Positions 17,048-27,900 of a stretch of DNA of 64,000 nt are shown here, one piece after another. The stretch is from Verrucomicrobiia bacterium (lineage in GTDB: Bacteria; Verrucomicrobiota; Verrucomicrobiia; Limisphaerales; Pedosphaeraceae): NCBI GenBank assembly GCA_036268055.1, contig DATAUW010000012.1, positions 186,001 to 250,000 of the forward strand, in the 5' to 3' direction. The notes beneath the pieces are model-generated. The model did not search any database. It was given only the letters and a program-made list of their open reading frames with translations, and was not told where the DNA came from. Every line of letters starts with the position of its first letter. Within the stretch, counting starts at the first letter, position 1. The translations under genes were made by a program, and so were the position numbers.

Positions 17048-17428
17048 GTGCTCGCCAGACTGAGTAAATTGGCCGTGATTCTCGCGCTTGTCGCGACGGT
17101 CGGCTTGCATTGGGTGGCGCTCCAAACGGTCGCGTGGACCACCATGCTGGCGGACAATCTTCAGTCCACTTCCATCGAGGAAGCCTTCGTCAAAACCTTC
17201 GATGGCAAACATCCCTGCCCTCTGTGCAAAGCCATTGCCGCCGGAAAAAAATCCGAGCGAAAGAATGAATCCACCGCGCCGTTGCAGAAATTTGAATTTC
17301 CTCCCACCACCGAAAATGTTGTTTTGATCGTGCGCGAACAATTTGACCTTTTGCCACCTGCAAATGTTCGCGCTGATACGCGCTCCCCAAGACCGCCGAC
17401 ACCTCCGCCCCGCACTCTTCCTGCCTGA
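17048..17428 (+). CDS. Small exported protein with a CPxC motif (copper cluster)
   Basis: 126 residues, unrecognised family. The N-terminal 30 residues form a signal peptide or membrane anchor, and HPCPLCKAI (C57, C60) is a possible metal or redox site. The tail is proline-rich (TRSPRPPTPPPRTLPA). The CPLC motif resembles DUF2946-like proteins found near bacterial copper genes. It is followed by a barrel protein, CopC and CopD on the same strand, which supports a role in periplasmic copper handling. That role is an inference from context. Confidence 0.65.
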   Translation: MLARLSKLAVILALVATVGLHWVALQTVAWTTMLADNLQSTSIEEAFVKTFDGKHPCPLCKAIAAGKKSERKNESTAPLQKFEFPPTTENVVLIVREQFDLLPPANVRADTRSPRPPTPPPRTLPA

Positions 17429-17533
17429 TCTTCTCATTCGTTTGCCGTCGTCGCGTGATGCCGGCATATAGGTTTTCCTTTTAATTTTGAAGCCCGCTCG
17501 CTGCGGATGCTTCGCAACTTTGAAGTTTCAGCC

Positions 17534-18475
17534 ATGAAGAATAACCATAAAAAAATGTCCCCGCAGTTTTTGAAAAATGGATTTGGCATGTTCGCCATTT
17601 CCATCAGTGCCGGTATCATTATTAACCTGGGAGCGGCAAACGCCTCCGCGCACGGGTTTGTCGGCGACCGTTTTTTTCCGCCGACGATCGCCACCGACGA
17701 CCCATTTGCAGTTGATGAATTACTGCTGCCGTCCGTTTCCCATATCAAAAGCCCCGGAGACGATGGCCCGGTCCGCACGACCGATATTGGTTTTGAATTC
17801 GACAAGGAAATCTTTCCCAAATTCGCGCTCGGCATCTCGGGAGATTATTTGCATTTGAAGCCGGATGACGGCCCGTCAGTTCACGGTTTCGACAACTTCA
17901 CCTTGAGCGCCAAATACCAGCTTTGGCAAAACGATGAACACGAAGCCATTTTTTCCGTCGGCGGCGAGTGGGAAATCGGCGGCAGCGGCAACAAAAATGT
18001 CGGCGCGGATTCCACCAGCACATTCACCCCGACGATCTATTACGGCAAAGGTTTCGGCGATCTGCCGGACGCCGTGAAATACGCCAGGCCATTCGCCATC
18101 ACCGGGACGGTGGGCGAAGATTTGCCCACGAGCGCGGATAATCCCAACGCTCTCGAATGGGCATTCGCACTGGAATACAGCCTCCCATATTTGCAGGCGC
18201 AGGTGAAAGACGTCGGCCTGCCGCGCGCGTTTAAAAATCTGATTCCCCTCGTGGAATTCTCCTTTGAGACACCGCAGAATCGCGGCGGCGGCCCGACGAC
18301 CGGAACCATCAATCCCGGCGTGCTCTATGAGAACCGCTATTTCCAAATCGGCGCCGAGGCGATCATTCCCGTCAACAGCGCCACCGGCAATAACGTGGGC
18401 GCAGTCGTGCAGGTGGAAATATTTCTGGACGATATTTTCCCAAAACTTTTTGGACGCCCGCTTTTCGGAAATTAA
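17534..18475 (+). CDS. Outer-membrane beta-barrel protein of the copper cluster
   Basis: 313 residues. ATG 17534 is preferred over a start nine codons upstream because it opens a basic n-region and hydrophobic signal peptide ending near NASA-HG. The mature part has alternating aromatic/aliphatic strands and no enzymatic motif, and ends with LFGRPLFGN. It looks like a transporter-type or porin-like barrel. It lies 33 bases before copC, so a shared transcript is likely. The substrate is unknown; copper is only suggested by the neighbours. Confidence 0.7.
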   Translation: MKNNHKKMSPQFLKNGFGMFAISISAGIIINLGAANASAHGFVGDRFFPPTIATDDPFAVDELLLPSVSHIKSPGDDGPVRTTDIGFEFDKEIFPKFALGISGDYLHLKPDDGPSVHGFDNFTLSAKYQLWQNDEHEAIFSVGGEWEIGGSGNKNVGADSTSTFTPTIYYGKGFGDLPDAVKYARPFAITGTVGEDLPTSADNPNALEWAFALEYSLPYLQAQVKDVGLPRAFKNLIPLVEFSFETPQNRGGGPTTGTINPGVLYENRYFQIGAEAIIPVNSATGNNVGAVVQVEIFLDDIFPKLFGRPLFGN

Positions 18476-18508
18476 TTTGAAACGATAAAAATTTAACTTC
18501 AAAAAATT

Positions 18509-18901
18509 ATGAAACATTTTGAAAAAGCTGGTTCGTTGCAACGCTGGGTAATCACCCTGTTTTTATTCGCCATCTGGCAGGCTCCCGCGTGGGCTCATGC
18601 ATTTTTGGATCATGCCGAACCTCGGGTCGGCAGCGCCGTCGCACAATCGCCTGGCGAAATAAAAATCTGGTTCACCCAAAATATTGAAGCCGCCTTCAGT
18701 TCGATGGAAGTTCGCGATGCGCAAGGCAAACAAGTGGACAAAAAGGATTCGCATCTCGATCCACAGTCCAAATCGCTGCTGCTCGTCTCCGTGCCGGCGC
18801 TGGCGCCCGGGACTTATACTGTGGCGTGGCACGTCATTTCGGTGGACACGCATAAAACCCAAGGCCATTTCGAATTCACCGTGCGGCCCGGGCAAAAATA
18901 A
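18509..18901 (+). CDS. copC: CopC-type periplasmic copper-binding protein
   Basis: 130 residues. A signal peptide ends at AWA-29, leaving His30 as the first mature residue (HAFLDHAEP), as in CopC proteins whose N-terminal histidine binds Cu(II). The distal SVDTHKTQGHFEFTV supplies the further Asp and His ligands. The family is an immunoglobulin-like beta-sandwich that hands copper to CopD. ATG 18509 follows the SD-less leader AAAAAATT seen at several other genes. copD begins 31 bases after the stop. Confidence 0.88.
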   Translation: MKHFEKAGSLQRWVITLFLFAIWQAPAWAHAFLDHAEPRVGSAVAQSPGEIKIWFTQNIEAAFSSMEVRDAQGKQVDKKDSHLDPQSKSLLLVSVPALAPGTYTVAWHVISVDTHKTQGHFEFTVRPGQK

Positions 18902-18932
18902 GCCCGATGCGAACACTGGAAAAAGCGCCAAC

Positions 18933-19868
18933 ATGCCCGCCAGCCTGAATGCCTGGTTTATCCTGGCGCGCGCTGTTCACTACGGCGCGTGCCTGATTTT
19001 CTTTGGCATTTTTGCGTTTGACCGTTTCGTGGCGGCGGCGGTCGCCACCGAAGCCGCCGCGTACTGGAAATCTTGCATGCGCCGGTTCAGCTTGGTTTTG
19101 CTGCCGCTTATTTTTATTTCCGGCATCGGGTGGTTTGTCTGCGTGGCTGCCACCATGAGCGGCCAATCGCCGGAAATGGAAACCTTGAAATCGGTTTGGA
19201 CCCAAACGCAGTTTGGCGATGTCTGGAAAACTCGGTGGATTTTTTGGTTCGCGGCCAGCGCGGCCGCGATTTGCCAATCATTCGAACTTCCGGCGTCATT
19301 TCAAAAAATCCTGATCTGGCTGCAACTCGTTTTCAGCGGCGTCATCCTCGGCAGTCTTGCCTGGACCGGGCACGGACTCGAAGGTTCCGCGGGGCATTTG
19401 ATCGCCGATGTATTGCACTTACTCGTCGCCGGGTTTTGGCCCGCCGGACTACTGCCATTTACGTTGCTGCTGCGCAAACTCGTCCAGCCTTCGGCCATTG
19501 CTTCCGGCGATTCAATCTCAACTTTGATTCGCCGTTTCTCCGCCTGGAGTCTGGCCAGTGTCGTATTGCTGGCCGCAACCGGGTTCGTCAACAGTTGGTT
19601 CCTGGTCGGTTCGCTTTCCGACTTCATTGATCACCCATACGGACGTTGGCTGCTCGCCAAAATTATCCTGTTCGTTTTCACCGTCGTACTGGGCGCAGTG
19701 AATCTCCTGCGTTTGAAACCGCGTTTGACGATGAAAACCCCAAATTCTCCCGCCGCCGCCGCCGCGATTTCGGGACTGCAACTCAATGTGCGCTGTGAAC
19801 TGTTTCTCAGCACCCTCATCATCATTGTCGTCGCGATTCTCGGGATGCTTCCGCCAACCTTCCGCTAG
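18933..19868 (+). CDS. copD: CopD-type copper import membrane protein
   Basis: 311 residues from ATG 18933; upstream in-frame codons overlap copC out of frame and are not expected to be used. It is an integral membrane protein with about eight hydrophobic segments and conserved features such as RAVHYGA near the start and GHGLEGSAGHLIADVLHLLVAG mid-protein, whose histidines are typical of CopD. It is thought to move copper from CopC into the cytoplasm. This may supply the oxidase encoded at 48901-53198, though nothing in the sequence links them directly. Confidence 0.83.
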   Translation: MPASLNAWFILARAVHYGACLIFFGIFAFDRFVAAAVATEAAAYWKSCMRRFSLVLLPLIFISGIGWFVCVAATMSGQSPEMETLKSVWTQTQFGDVWKTRWIFWFAASAAAICQSFELPASFQKILIWLQLVFSGVILGSLAWTGHGLEGSAGHLIADVLHLLVAGFWPAGLLPFTLLLRKLVQPSAIASGDSISTLIRRFSAWSLASVVLLAATGFVNSWFLVGSLSDFIDHPYGRWLLAKIILFVFTVVLGAVNLLRLKPRLTMKTPNSPAAAAAISGLQLNVRCELFLSTLIIIVVAILGMLPPTFR

Positions 19869-20092
19869 TTCCGCTTCAGCCGGATCCGTCATTAACTTTT
19901 GAAAAATCTGTGATGCGCCTGGAGCGTGTTGAATGATTCTAAAGGCGGGTGCCATTTTAATAATTTCTTTATGCTTAGGTATGGCATTTTAATTATCGTG
20001 CCCTGACGGTTCCGCTTATCTTGGCCTATGCTGAAACTTCAGCGCGAAATGCCGTTGCTGAAAAAATCCGCATCCCGAACTATCATTCTACC

Positions 20093-22774
20093 GTGAACGA
20101 CGACGCCAGAGCGGACCCCGATAGTCTCCTGCAAGCCATCCAGCGGCAGGAAGGCCGGCCGCAGCGCGGGCATCTCAAGATTTTTCTCGGCATGGCCGCC
20201 GGCGTTGGCAAGACCTACGCCATGCTCGAAGCCGCGCGCAAACAACTTTCTCTCGGCACCGATGTTGTCATCGGCTATGTCGAAACGCACGGGCGCAAGG
20301 ACACTGACGCCCTCGCCGTGGGCCTGCCGATGATCCCTCGTCGCGCCAGCGAACATCGCGGAATGTCTCTTTCCGAAATGGACGTGGACGCTGTGCTCGC
20401 GCGCCGGCCCAAGCTCGCGCTCGTGGATGAACTCGCCCACACGAACGCGCCCGGCTCGCGCCATCCCAAGCGTTATCAGGACATTCTGGAACTGCTCGAC
20501 GCGGGCATTGATGTTTATACTTCGCTCAATGTCCAGCACGTCGAAAGCCGCGCGCAAACAGTCGAGGAAATCACCGGTTCGACCATGCACGAGACCGTGC
20601 CCGACAGCGTGCTCGATCAGGCGGACATCGAATTGATTGATATTTCGCCCGAGGATTTGATGCGCCGGCTTGACGAGGGAAAAGTTTATATGCCCGACCG
20701 CGCCGCCGTCGCGATGGTGAATTTTTTTCGCGAAGGTAATTTGACCGCGCTTCGTGAAATGGCGTTGCGCCTGGCTGCTGAGCGCGTCGGCCACGACGTC
20801 CGCGATTATTTACAGGTGATGCAAATCCAGGGGCCGTGGAAGACCGGCCATCGCCTGCTTGTCGCGGTGAGCCCAAGCCCACTCTCCGCGCAAATGATCC
20901 GCTGGACGCGCCGCTTGGCCGACAGTCTCGACGCGCAATGGATGGCGGTGCATGTCGAGTCTGCCCGGCCATTGTCCGAGACCGCGCAAGAACGGCTCAA
21001 TAAAAATCTCGCGCTCGCCCGAGAACTCGGCGCGGAAGTGATTGCGACCGCTGACGAAGATTTCGCGCGGGGTTTGCTGCGCGTTGCTCGCCAGCGCAAC
21101 GCCACTCAAATCGTCGTCGGCAAACCCGCGCGCGGCGGCTGGCGCCAATTTTTCCGCGCAAACAATTTCCTGAAACGTCTCGTGGTGGAAAGCGGTGACA
21201 TTGATATCCACGTCGTGCGCGCGGACAAGTCCGAGACCGCCGTCAACGAACCGGCATTTCATTCGCACACGCGCGTGGCGTGGGACCAATATTTTCTCAG
21301 CGCGGGCGTCGTCGCCGCCTTGACCGTGCTGAATCTTTTTCTAACTCGCCTCATCGGTTACCGCGCGGTGGGTTTTGATTTTCTGCTGGCGGTGGTGGTG
21401 TTGGCACTTTTTATCGGACGCGGGCCGATCCTTGTCGGCGCGGCTTTGAGCGCGCTTTGCTGGGATTTCTTTTTTGTGCTGCCGCCCTACACTTTTTACA
21501 TTCACGAGACTGAGGACGCGATGATGTTCGTGATGTATTTCATCGTGGCGATCGTGATGGGCCAGTTGATCGCGCGTTTTCGCGGCCAGGAAAAGGCCGA
21601 GCGCCGCCGCGAGGAACGCACCACCGCGCTTTATCTGCTCACCCGCGAATTGGCCGATGCCGCGACCGTGGATGAGATCGCCAGTGCGTTGGTGCGGCAC
21701 GTCGGAAAATTATTGAATGCCGAAGTCGCCGTGCTGCTGGCCGAGAGCAACGGCAAACTGGCGCGCCAGCCGCAAGCGCCGAGCACGCTTGCGCTTTCCG
21801 AAAAAGAATGGGGCGTCGCGGTGTGGGTGTTCGAGCACAAACAAACCGCCGGGCAATTCACCGACAACCTGCCGCTTTCCGAAGCCCACTATTTGCCGGT
21901 TGCAACTTCGTCCGTCGTGCTGGGCGTGATCGGCGTGCGGTTCGCGCAGACCACCGCGCCCAGTCTTGAACAAAGTAATTTGCTCGAAGCCTTCGCGCGG
22001 CAGGCGGCGCTTGTGCTGGATCGGCGGCGCTTGCACGAAGCCGCCGAAGATACCCGCGTGGAAGCCGAGTCCGAGCGCCTCGGCAAGACGCTCCTCGATT
22101 CCATCTCTCACGAGATGCGCACGCCCATCGCCGCGATCACCAGCGCGGCGAGCGCGTTGGGTGACGCGAACCTGATGTCGCAACCCCAATTCACCAGTGC
22201 CATTGCGGGCGAAATCCGCGAGGCCGCCGCGCGGTTGAATCGGCTGGTGGGAAATCTGCTCGACAGCGCGCGAGTCGAGTCCGGCCATGTGAAGCCAAAA
22301 ATGGATTGGTGCGATGTCAGCGATTTGATTAACGTCACGCTCAAGTCGGTCACGAAGGAACTGGCCGCGCACAAAATCGAAGTTACAATCAAACCCGAGA
22401 TGCCGCTGGTGCGGATGGATTTTACGCTGATGGAACAGGCGCTGACCAATATACTACTCAATGCGGCATTTCATACTCCGGCGGGGACAAAAGTCGAACT
22501 GCGCGCCGAACGCGAGCGGGACGAATTGGTGTTGAGCGTGGCGGACCGCGGGCCGGGCATTTCGGCGGACGCATTGCCGAAAATATTTGGAAAGTTTTAT
22601 CGCGCTCCGGGCGCGCTGACGGGCGGGTCGGGCCTGGGATTGGCCATTGCGAAAAGTTTTGTCGAGGCGCAGGGCGGTCGCGCGCGCGCGGAGAACCGGC
22701 CCGGCGGCGGCGCGATTTTCACATTATATTTGCCGATCACGGAACCGCCGGCATTTCCCAGGGAAGCTGTATGA
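20093..22774 (+). CDS. kdpD: KdpD-type sensor histidine kinase
   Basis: 893 residues from GTG 20093, matching the E. coli length and its N-terminal DPD.LL pattern; a TTG 24 codons upstream is less likely. Order: KdpD N-terminal domain with Walker A GMAAGVGKT (33-41); universal-stress-like domain; four-helix DUF4118 membrane region (about 400-490); GAF-like region; HisKA with SHEMRTP, phospho-His H673; HATPase with GGSGLGLAIAK. KdpD senses K+ limitation or ionic stress and phosphorylates KdpE. The stop overlaps the kdpE start (ATGA). No kdpFABC pump genes lie in the window. Confidence 0.93.
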   Translation: MNDDARADPDSLLQAIQRQEGRPQRGHLKIFLGMAAGVGKTYAMLEAARKQLSLGTDVVIGYVETHGRKDTDALAVGLPMIPRRASEHRGMSLSEMDVDAVLARRPKLALVDELAHTNAPGSRHPKRYQDILELLDAGIDVYTSLNVQHVESRAQTVEEITGSTMHETVPDSVLDQADIELIDISPEDLMRRLDEGKVYMPDRAAVAMVNFFREGNLTALREMALRLAAERVGHDVRDYLQVMQIQGPWKTGHRLLVAVSPSPLSAQMIRWTRRLADSLDAQWMAVHVESARPLSETAQERLNKNLALARELGAEVIATADEDFARGLLRVARQRNATQIVVGKPARGGWRQFFRANNFLKRLVVESGDIDIHVVRADKSETAVNEPAFHSHTRVAWDQYFLSAGVVAALTVLNLFLTRLIGYRAVGFDFLLAVVVLALFIGRGPILVGAALSALCWDFFFVLPPYTFYIHETEDAMMFVMYFIVAIVMGQLIARFRGQEKAERRREERTTALYLLTRELADAATVDEIASALVRHVGKLLNAEVAVLLAESNGKLARQPQAPSTLALSEKEWGVAVWVFEHKQTAGQFTDNLPLSEAHYLPVATSSVVLGVIGVRFAQTTAPSLEQSNLLEAFARQAALVLDRRRLHEAAEDTRVEAESERLGKTLLDSISHEMRTPIAAITSAASALGDANLMSQPQFTSAIAGEIREAAARLNRLVGNLLDSARVESGHVKPKMDWCDVSDLINVTLKSVTKELAAHKIEVTIKPEMPLVRMDFTLMEQALTNILLNAAFHTPAGTKVELRAERERDELVLSVADRGPGISADALPKIFGKFYRAPGALTGGSGLGLAIAKSFVEAQGGRARAENRPGGGAIFTLYLPITEPPAFPREAV

Positions 22775-23469
22775 CTCAGGAGCGTTTGAATCCAGTGGTG
22801 CTCGTGATTGATGACGAAATCCAAATCCGCCGGCTGCTCAAGATCAGTTTGGAGGCGAATGGCTATCGCGTATTTGAAGCGGCCAACGGCACTACCGGTC
22901 TCGCGGAAGCCGCGCAACGCCGGCCGGATGTCGTCGTGCTCGACCTCGGTTTGCCCGACTTCGATGGCGTGACGGTGCTCAAGCGTTTGCGCGAATGGAG
23001 TAGCGTCCCGGTGCTGGTGCTTTCCGTGCGCGATCGCGAAGAGGATAAGATCGCCGCGCTCGACAACGGCGCTGACGATTATCTCACCAAGCCGTTCGGC
23101 ACCGGCGAATTATTGGCGCGCTTGCGGGTCGCCCAACGCCACGCCAAGCCCGCGGAGGATTCGGTCATTTTTCAAAATGGCCATCTCGAAGTGGACTTGT
23201 CCGCGCGGCTGGTGAAAGTAAAAGGCAAGCCAATCAAATTGACCGCCACGGAATATGCGCTGCTGCAATTATTCGTGCGGCACGCGGGCAAGGTTTTGAC
23301 GCACCGCCAAATCCTCAAGGAAGTTTGGGGGCCGACCTACGTGGAGCAAACGCATTATCTCCGGGTTTACATGACGCATCTGCGCGAGAAAATCGAAGTG
23401 AATCCTTCGCAGCCGGAATTGCTCATCACCGAGTCGGGCATCGGTTATCGGCTGATGGACAAAATTTAA
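22771..23469 (+). CDS. kdpE: KdpE-type response regulator
   Basis: 232 residues of the OmpR class. The receiver domain has the acidic pair DD (14-15), phospho-acceptor D58 in VVVLDLGLPD and the signalling lysine in YLTKPFG. A winged-helix DNA-binding domain follows, with LTATEYALLQLFVRHAGKVL and the final GIGYRLMD. It overlaps kdpD by four bases. In classical systems it activates kdpFABC; here the target must lie outside the window, or the pair controls other genes. Confidence 0.93.
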   Translation: MTQERLNPVVLVIDDEIQIRRLLKISLEANGYRVFEAANGTTGLAEAAQRRPDVVVLDLGLPDFDGVTVLKRLREWSSVPVLVLSVRDREEDKIAALDNGADDYLTKPFGTGELLARLRVAQRHAKPAEDSVIFQNGHLEVDLSARLVKVKGKPIKLTATEYALLQLFVRHAGKVLTHRQILKEVWGPTYVEQTHYLRVYMTHLREKIEVNPSQPELLITESGIGYRLMDKI

Positions 23470-23490
23470 AAGGATGGGCATCTTTTGGGG

Positions 23491-24921
23491 ATGCTTAAGT
23501 TTTCTGGTTTTCGCAAAGCAAGCGTCGCGCTCCGATTCGGATTTTTGTTATTGATCTCGATCGCTAGCCCGCAACTACGCGCCGACGAATCTTCGCCTCA
23601 CGGAAAACCGAATGTTAAAGCGTGGTCGGCCAAGCGCGAAGCCGGGCAAAAGGCTTTCGAGAAAAAAGATTTTTCCGCAGCTAAGGGATTTTTCACGGAA
23701 GCGCTCGAACAAGCGCGAAACTTTGATGCCAAAGATTATCGCCTCGCGGAATCACTCAGCGACCTCGCCGCTGTGGATGGGCGCTTGGGCGATTTGACCG
23801 AGGCGGAGCCGCTGTTTCACGAGGCCGCCGAAATCCGCCACGGAGATGCCAACGCGGGTTACGAATTGAGCGCGCTGTTCGGCTGGGGCGCGGTCAGCCA
23901 GGCGCTGAAGCATTTTGACGATGCCGCCACCGCCTATCAACGCGCCGAAGATCTTTGCTCGCGGAAGTTCGGACGCGACTCGGGCGAAACCGTGCTCTGC
24001 TCTTTTCGCCTGGGTATGGTTTATTATCACCAACGCGATTTTGCCAAGGCCGAACCGCTGCTCCGGCGCGCATTCACCTTGTTCCGAAATCCGGCTTCTA
24101 AAATTGTTTTCCGTAAAACCGACCCGATGTGGGGCGGCATGGATGTCTTTCGCGTGGAGTTTCGTCCGAATCACGTTTATGCCCTGCAAGCCATCGGCGC
24201 ACTCACGCAGATTTATATCGCGGAGAAAAATCTTCCCGAGGCGGAGCGGGCGCTCAAGGACGCGCTCGATCTCGTGGATGAATATGCCGGGAAAGACGAC
24301 CCGGAGATTCCCGACGTTCTCAGGGTATTATCCAATTTCTATTATTCGACCAGCAATTACGTTTCGGCTGAGCCGATTCTCCAGCGTTTGATGAAGATTC
24401 AGGACCGCAAGCAGGGCGCTAACGATGAAACGACCTTGTTCACAGAAGACCGGCTGGCGCAGGTTTACGCGCACGAAAACAAATCAGCTCAAGCCGAGTC
24501 GCTCTACGAAAAAATCATCGCGCAACGTGAAAAAAATTCCGGTCCGGAGAGCCGTGACACCATGATTGCCGTCGCCAATCTTGGGAAGCTTTACCTGGCC
24601 GAAGGCAAATATGAAAAAGCCGAACCGCTGTATCAAAGGCTATTCGCGCAAGTGGAAAAAAATTCCGGCGGCGATGTGGCGTTCACTCCGATTCTCGCCG
24701 ACCAGGTAATTATCTACTCCAAGCTCGGCAAGGATGCGGAATTGGAAGCCGCGTTGCGCCGGCAAATTTCAGTTTTCGAAAAAATGTTCGGGCCAAATTC
24801 TCGCGCGCTCGTGAAGCCATTAACCGATTGCGCCCAGGTCCTGCGCAAACAAAAACGCGACGCCGAAGCGGAGCCGCTCGAAGCGCGGGCCAACGTGATC
24901 AAGGCTGCGCAGGCGAAATAG
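23491..24921 (+). CDS. Exported tetratricopeptide-repeat protein
   Basis: 476 residues from ATG 23491, preceded by GGGG; a TTG two codons upstream is less likely. A signal peptide (ending near LRA-DES) is followed by a long series of TPR-like helical hairpins rich in AE.L, A..AY and KAEPL motifs, in the kinesin-light-chain style of 42-residue repeats. It is probably a periplasmic protein-interaction scaffold. It lies 21 bases after kdpE on the same strand and may be co-transcribed, but no established link to potassium sensing is known. It converges on the next gene with an 11-base gap. Confidence 0.75.
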   Translation: MLKFSGFRKASVALRFGFLLLISIASPQLRADESSPHGKPNVKAWSAKREAGQKAFEKKDFSAAKGFFTEALEQARNFDAKDYRLAESLSDLAAVDGRLGDLTEAEPLFHEAAEIRHGDANAGYELSALFGWGAVSQALKHFDDAATAYQRAEDLCSRKFGRDSGETVLCSFRLGMVYYHQRDFAKAEPLLRRAFTLFRNPASKIVFRKTDPMWGGMDVFRVEFRPNHVYALQAIGALTQIYIAEKNLPEAERALKDALDLVDEYAGKDDPEIPDVLRVLSNFYYSTSNYVSAEPILQRLMKIQDRKQGANDETTLFTEDRLAQVYAHENKSAQAESLYEKIIAQREKNSGPESRDTMIAVANLGKLYLAEGKYEKAEPLYQRLFAQVEKNSGGDVAFTPILADQVIIYSKLGKDAELEAALRRQISVFEKMFGPNSRALVKPLTDCAQVLRKQKRDAEAEPLEARANVIKAAQAK

Positions 24922-24932
24922 CCGGGCCTTGA

Positions 24933-27900
24933 TTATTTCTGCGTCGCCAAATATTCCACAAGGTTGCGCAGATCGCCCTTCGACAATATTTTGGCGATGC
25001 CCTCCGGCATCGGCGATTGTCCCTTCACCTGCGTCTTGATATCGCTCTTCTTCAATTTCACCAGGGCATTGTCTTCGATCGAGAAAAGGCTGAGCTGCGT
25101 GTCGTCCTGGCTTTTCACCACGCCCGCATAGGTTTGGCCGGCTTTCATTTCCACCAGCACGCTCTCGAAGCCCGGCGCGATCACTTTGTTCGGATACAAA
25201 ATGGATTCCAAAATATATTCGCGATCATGCCGTTTGATGATATCCGTCAAATCCGGGCCGACTGCGCCGCCCTCGCCCTTGATCTTATGGCAACGCACGC
25301 ACGAGGCATCCGGACGCTCGAAGAAAATGCGTTTACCCTCGACGGCATCGCCGCCATAAAGCACCGCGCGATAGCCATTAAATTCATCATCCTTGGGCTG
25401 GCTGTCGGCGTATTGCTGGAGCTTCGCTTTTAGCAACGGCGTGTTGCGCGCGGTCGCCGCCGCCAGCACGTCGAATTGGATTTCCTTCTGCACTTTGCCG
25501 GCGTTGAGCTTGTCCATCCAATCGGCCAGCAATTTTTCCGAAGCCTCGCCCGGCGTCGTGCCGAGCGCGGTCAATGCGCCCTGCTTCTCGCCGATCGAAC
25601 CGGTCTCGACCACCATGCCCAATTCTTCCACGGCGCCGCCCGGTTTCACTTTGCTGCGCCAGCGGTTGCCTTCCTTGTGCAAATCCTCGCTCGGATCGGC
25701 GAGCGCAACCCCGACGGCCTCCGTCAAATGCGGGTCGCCAAACTCGCCGAGCACATGCAACGCCGCCACGCGCACATTGTCCTTGAGATGTTTGTCCGCG
25801 ACCGCCGCGCGCAAGGCTGGCGCGGAATTGGTGATATATAATTGGCGCACGGCCAGTATCGCCGTGATCTGCGCCTGTCCCGGCGCGTCGTGCAGTAATT
25901 GTGGCAAAACTTTTTCCAACACTTGTGCCGCCGGATGCGGGTCGCGCCTGGCCAATGGGCGCACCATGCCGGTCAGGCGGTCGCGCTGATCGGGGTCATC
26001 CCACGTGCCCAGATCCTGCAAGGCTTCACTGCGCAATTTTTCGGGCGCGCTATGATTGAGCGCATAATCGCCCAGGGCTGCCGCATTTTTTTCGCTGCCC
26101 AGGCGGTAATTGGCGTTGACGATGCGCCAGTCGAGCATTTCGTTGCCGGTCGGATGATCAATCATTTCGGCCAGTTGCGGCAACGATTCGGTGATAGGCA
26201 GATCGTTGATCGCGCGCGCGGCTTCGAGCACGATGAGTTGGTCGGAGTCATGCAAAAATTGTTCAACTTGCGGCAGATGACGCCGACGCATCACCAGCAG
26301 CGCGGCCATGCGCACCGAGCGCGACGGGTCTTTCGCGAGATCCAGCAAGGGGGCGACTTGAATTGTGCCCAGCAAGCCCATCACACCGGCGTGCCGGAGA
26401 AAAACATCCTGATCGGCATTCGTGCGCAACATCTCGACGAGTGGAGTGACGGCGGCCTGATTGCCGAGTTTACCAAGGCTCAACGCGGCGAAGAAACGCA
26501 CGCGCAGGCTGGCGTCGGCCAGAGCGTTGGTAAGCTTATCAAACGCCAGCGCAAAATGCGCTTCGCCCAAAACTTTTGCCGTTTGCGCGCGCACTTCGGC
26601 GTCTGCGTCGTTGAGCAAGGGAAGCATCTCGCGCATGACATTTGGGCGTGAGCGGCCAATTTGGCCCACGCCCCAGATGCCATGCAAACGCGCCAAAGCG
26701 TTTGCGTCTTTGGCCGCGATGCGCGTCAGCGCGGCAGTGTATTGGTCATCACCCGCGAGCGCGCGGTCTACCATTTCAAACTGGGCTTCCTGGCGGACGC
26801 GTTGATCGGCGTGGCTGAGAAGTTTTTCCAATTCCGCCGGCGGACGCTTTTCCATGCCGTCGGCGATGATCTTTTTCGTTTCCAGCACGAGCGGAGTGTT
26901 CACGAAATTTGTGTTGGAGACGCGATAGATGCGGCCCAGCGCGGACTGCGGCCAGCCGCGCACCCAGTCCGTCACAAACAACTGGCCGTCCGGGCTGAAA
27001 TCGCAATCAGTCGCGAGGATGTGCCAGAAAAAATGATCGTGATCAATCATCGTAAAGCCCGCGCCCTTCGCGCTCACGCCGAAAGAATGCACGCCGCTGT
27101 TGACACTCGCGCCGCGAAAATCGCACAGGAAAAAATGATCGTCGTAGGCGGGAGGAAAGCCGATGCCCGGATTGTGCGCCAGTCCCGACGGGCCGTCGCC
27201 GAGGTACGCAATCGGCGGCACGATATACGCCGCCTGTTCGGGAAACTGCGTATGCCAAAGATTCTCGGAATTCCACACGCCGGCGGCCGTTGTCTCGCTG
27301 AATTGATTCGCCGTGCGCCAGCCGCTGTCGCCGCCCTCGACGACATACACAAGACGCGCGGCATCGCCGTGATCGCAATTATTATCGCCGGTGAAAAGAT
27401 TTCCGTGATTGTCGAACGCGAGTTCCTGCGGATTGCGTACGCCGTAGGCAAATACTTCGAGGTCGGACCCGTCGAGGTTGCAGCGCAACACCGAACCCAT
27501 CTCCGAATAATCGAGATGCTTGCCTTCATGCGTGATCACGTTCAGTGCGCGGTCGCCGATGGTGAAATAAAGTTTGCCGTCCGGGCCGATGCGTAAACCG
27601 TGCAAATCGTGGCCGGTATAGCCAAAACGCACGCCGTAGCCGTAGCTCAACGACTTGCGATCGGCGCCGTTCGTCTCGGACAACTGCCACAAATTCGGGA
27701 TGTCGGTGTAATAAATTTCGCCCTTGCGCGCCAGGATGCCGGCGCCGATGCCGTCAAGAATGGTATTGAAGCCGCTCGCAAAAACTTCCGCGTGATCTGC
27801 CATGCCTTTGCCGGAACGGTCCTCGACGAGTTGAATGATTTCCGATTCGCGCGTGAGTTCATTCGTTTTATCGCCGAGATATTTTTGCAGCAGTTTCACG

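Noticed and set aside
20021-20092. TTG start of KdpD at 20021
   Set aside because: The GTG at 20093 gives the usual KdpD N-terminus and the usual length.
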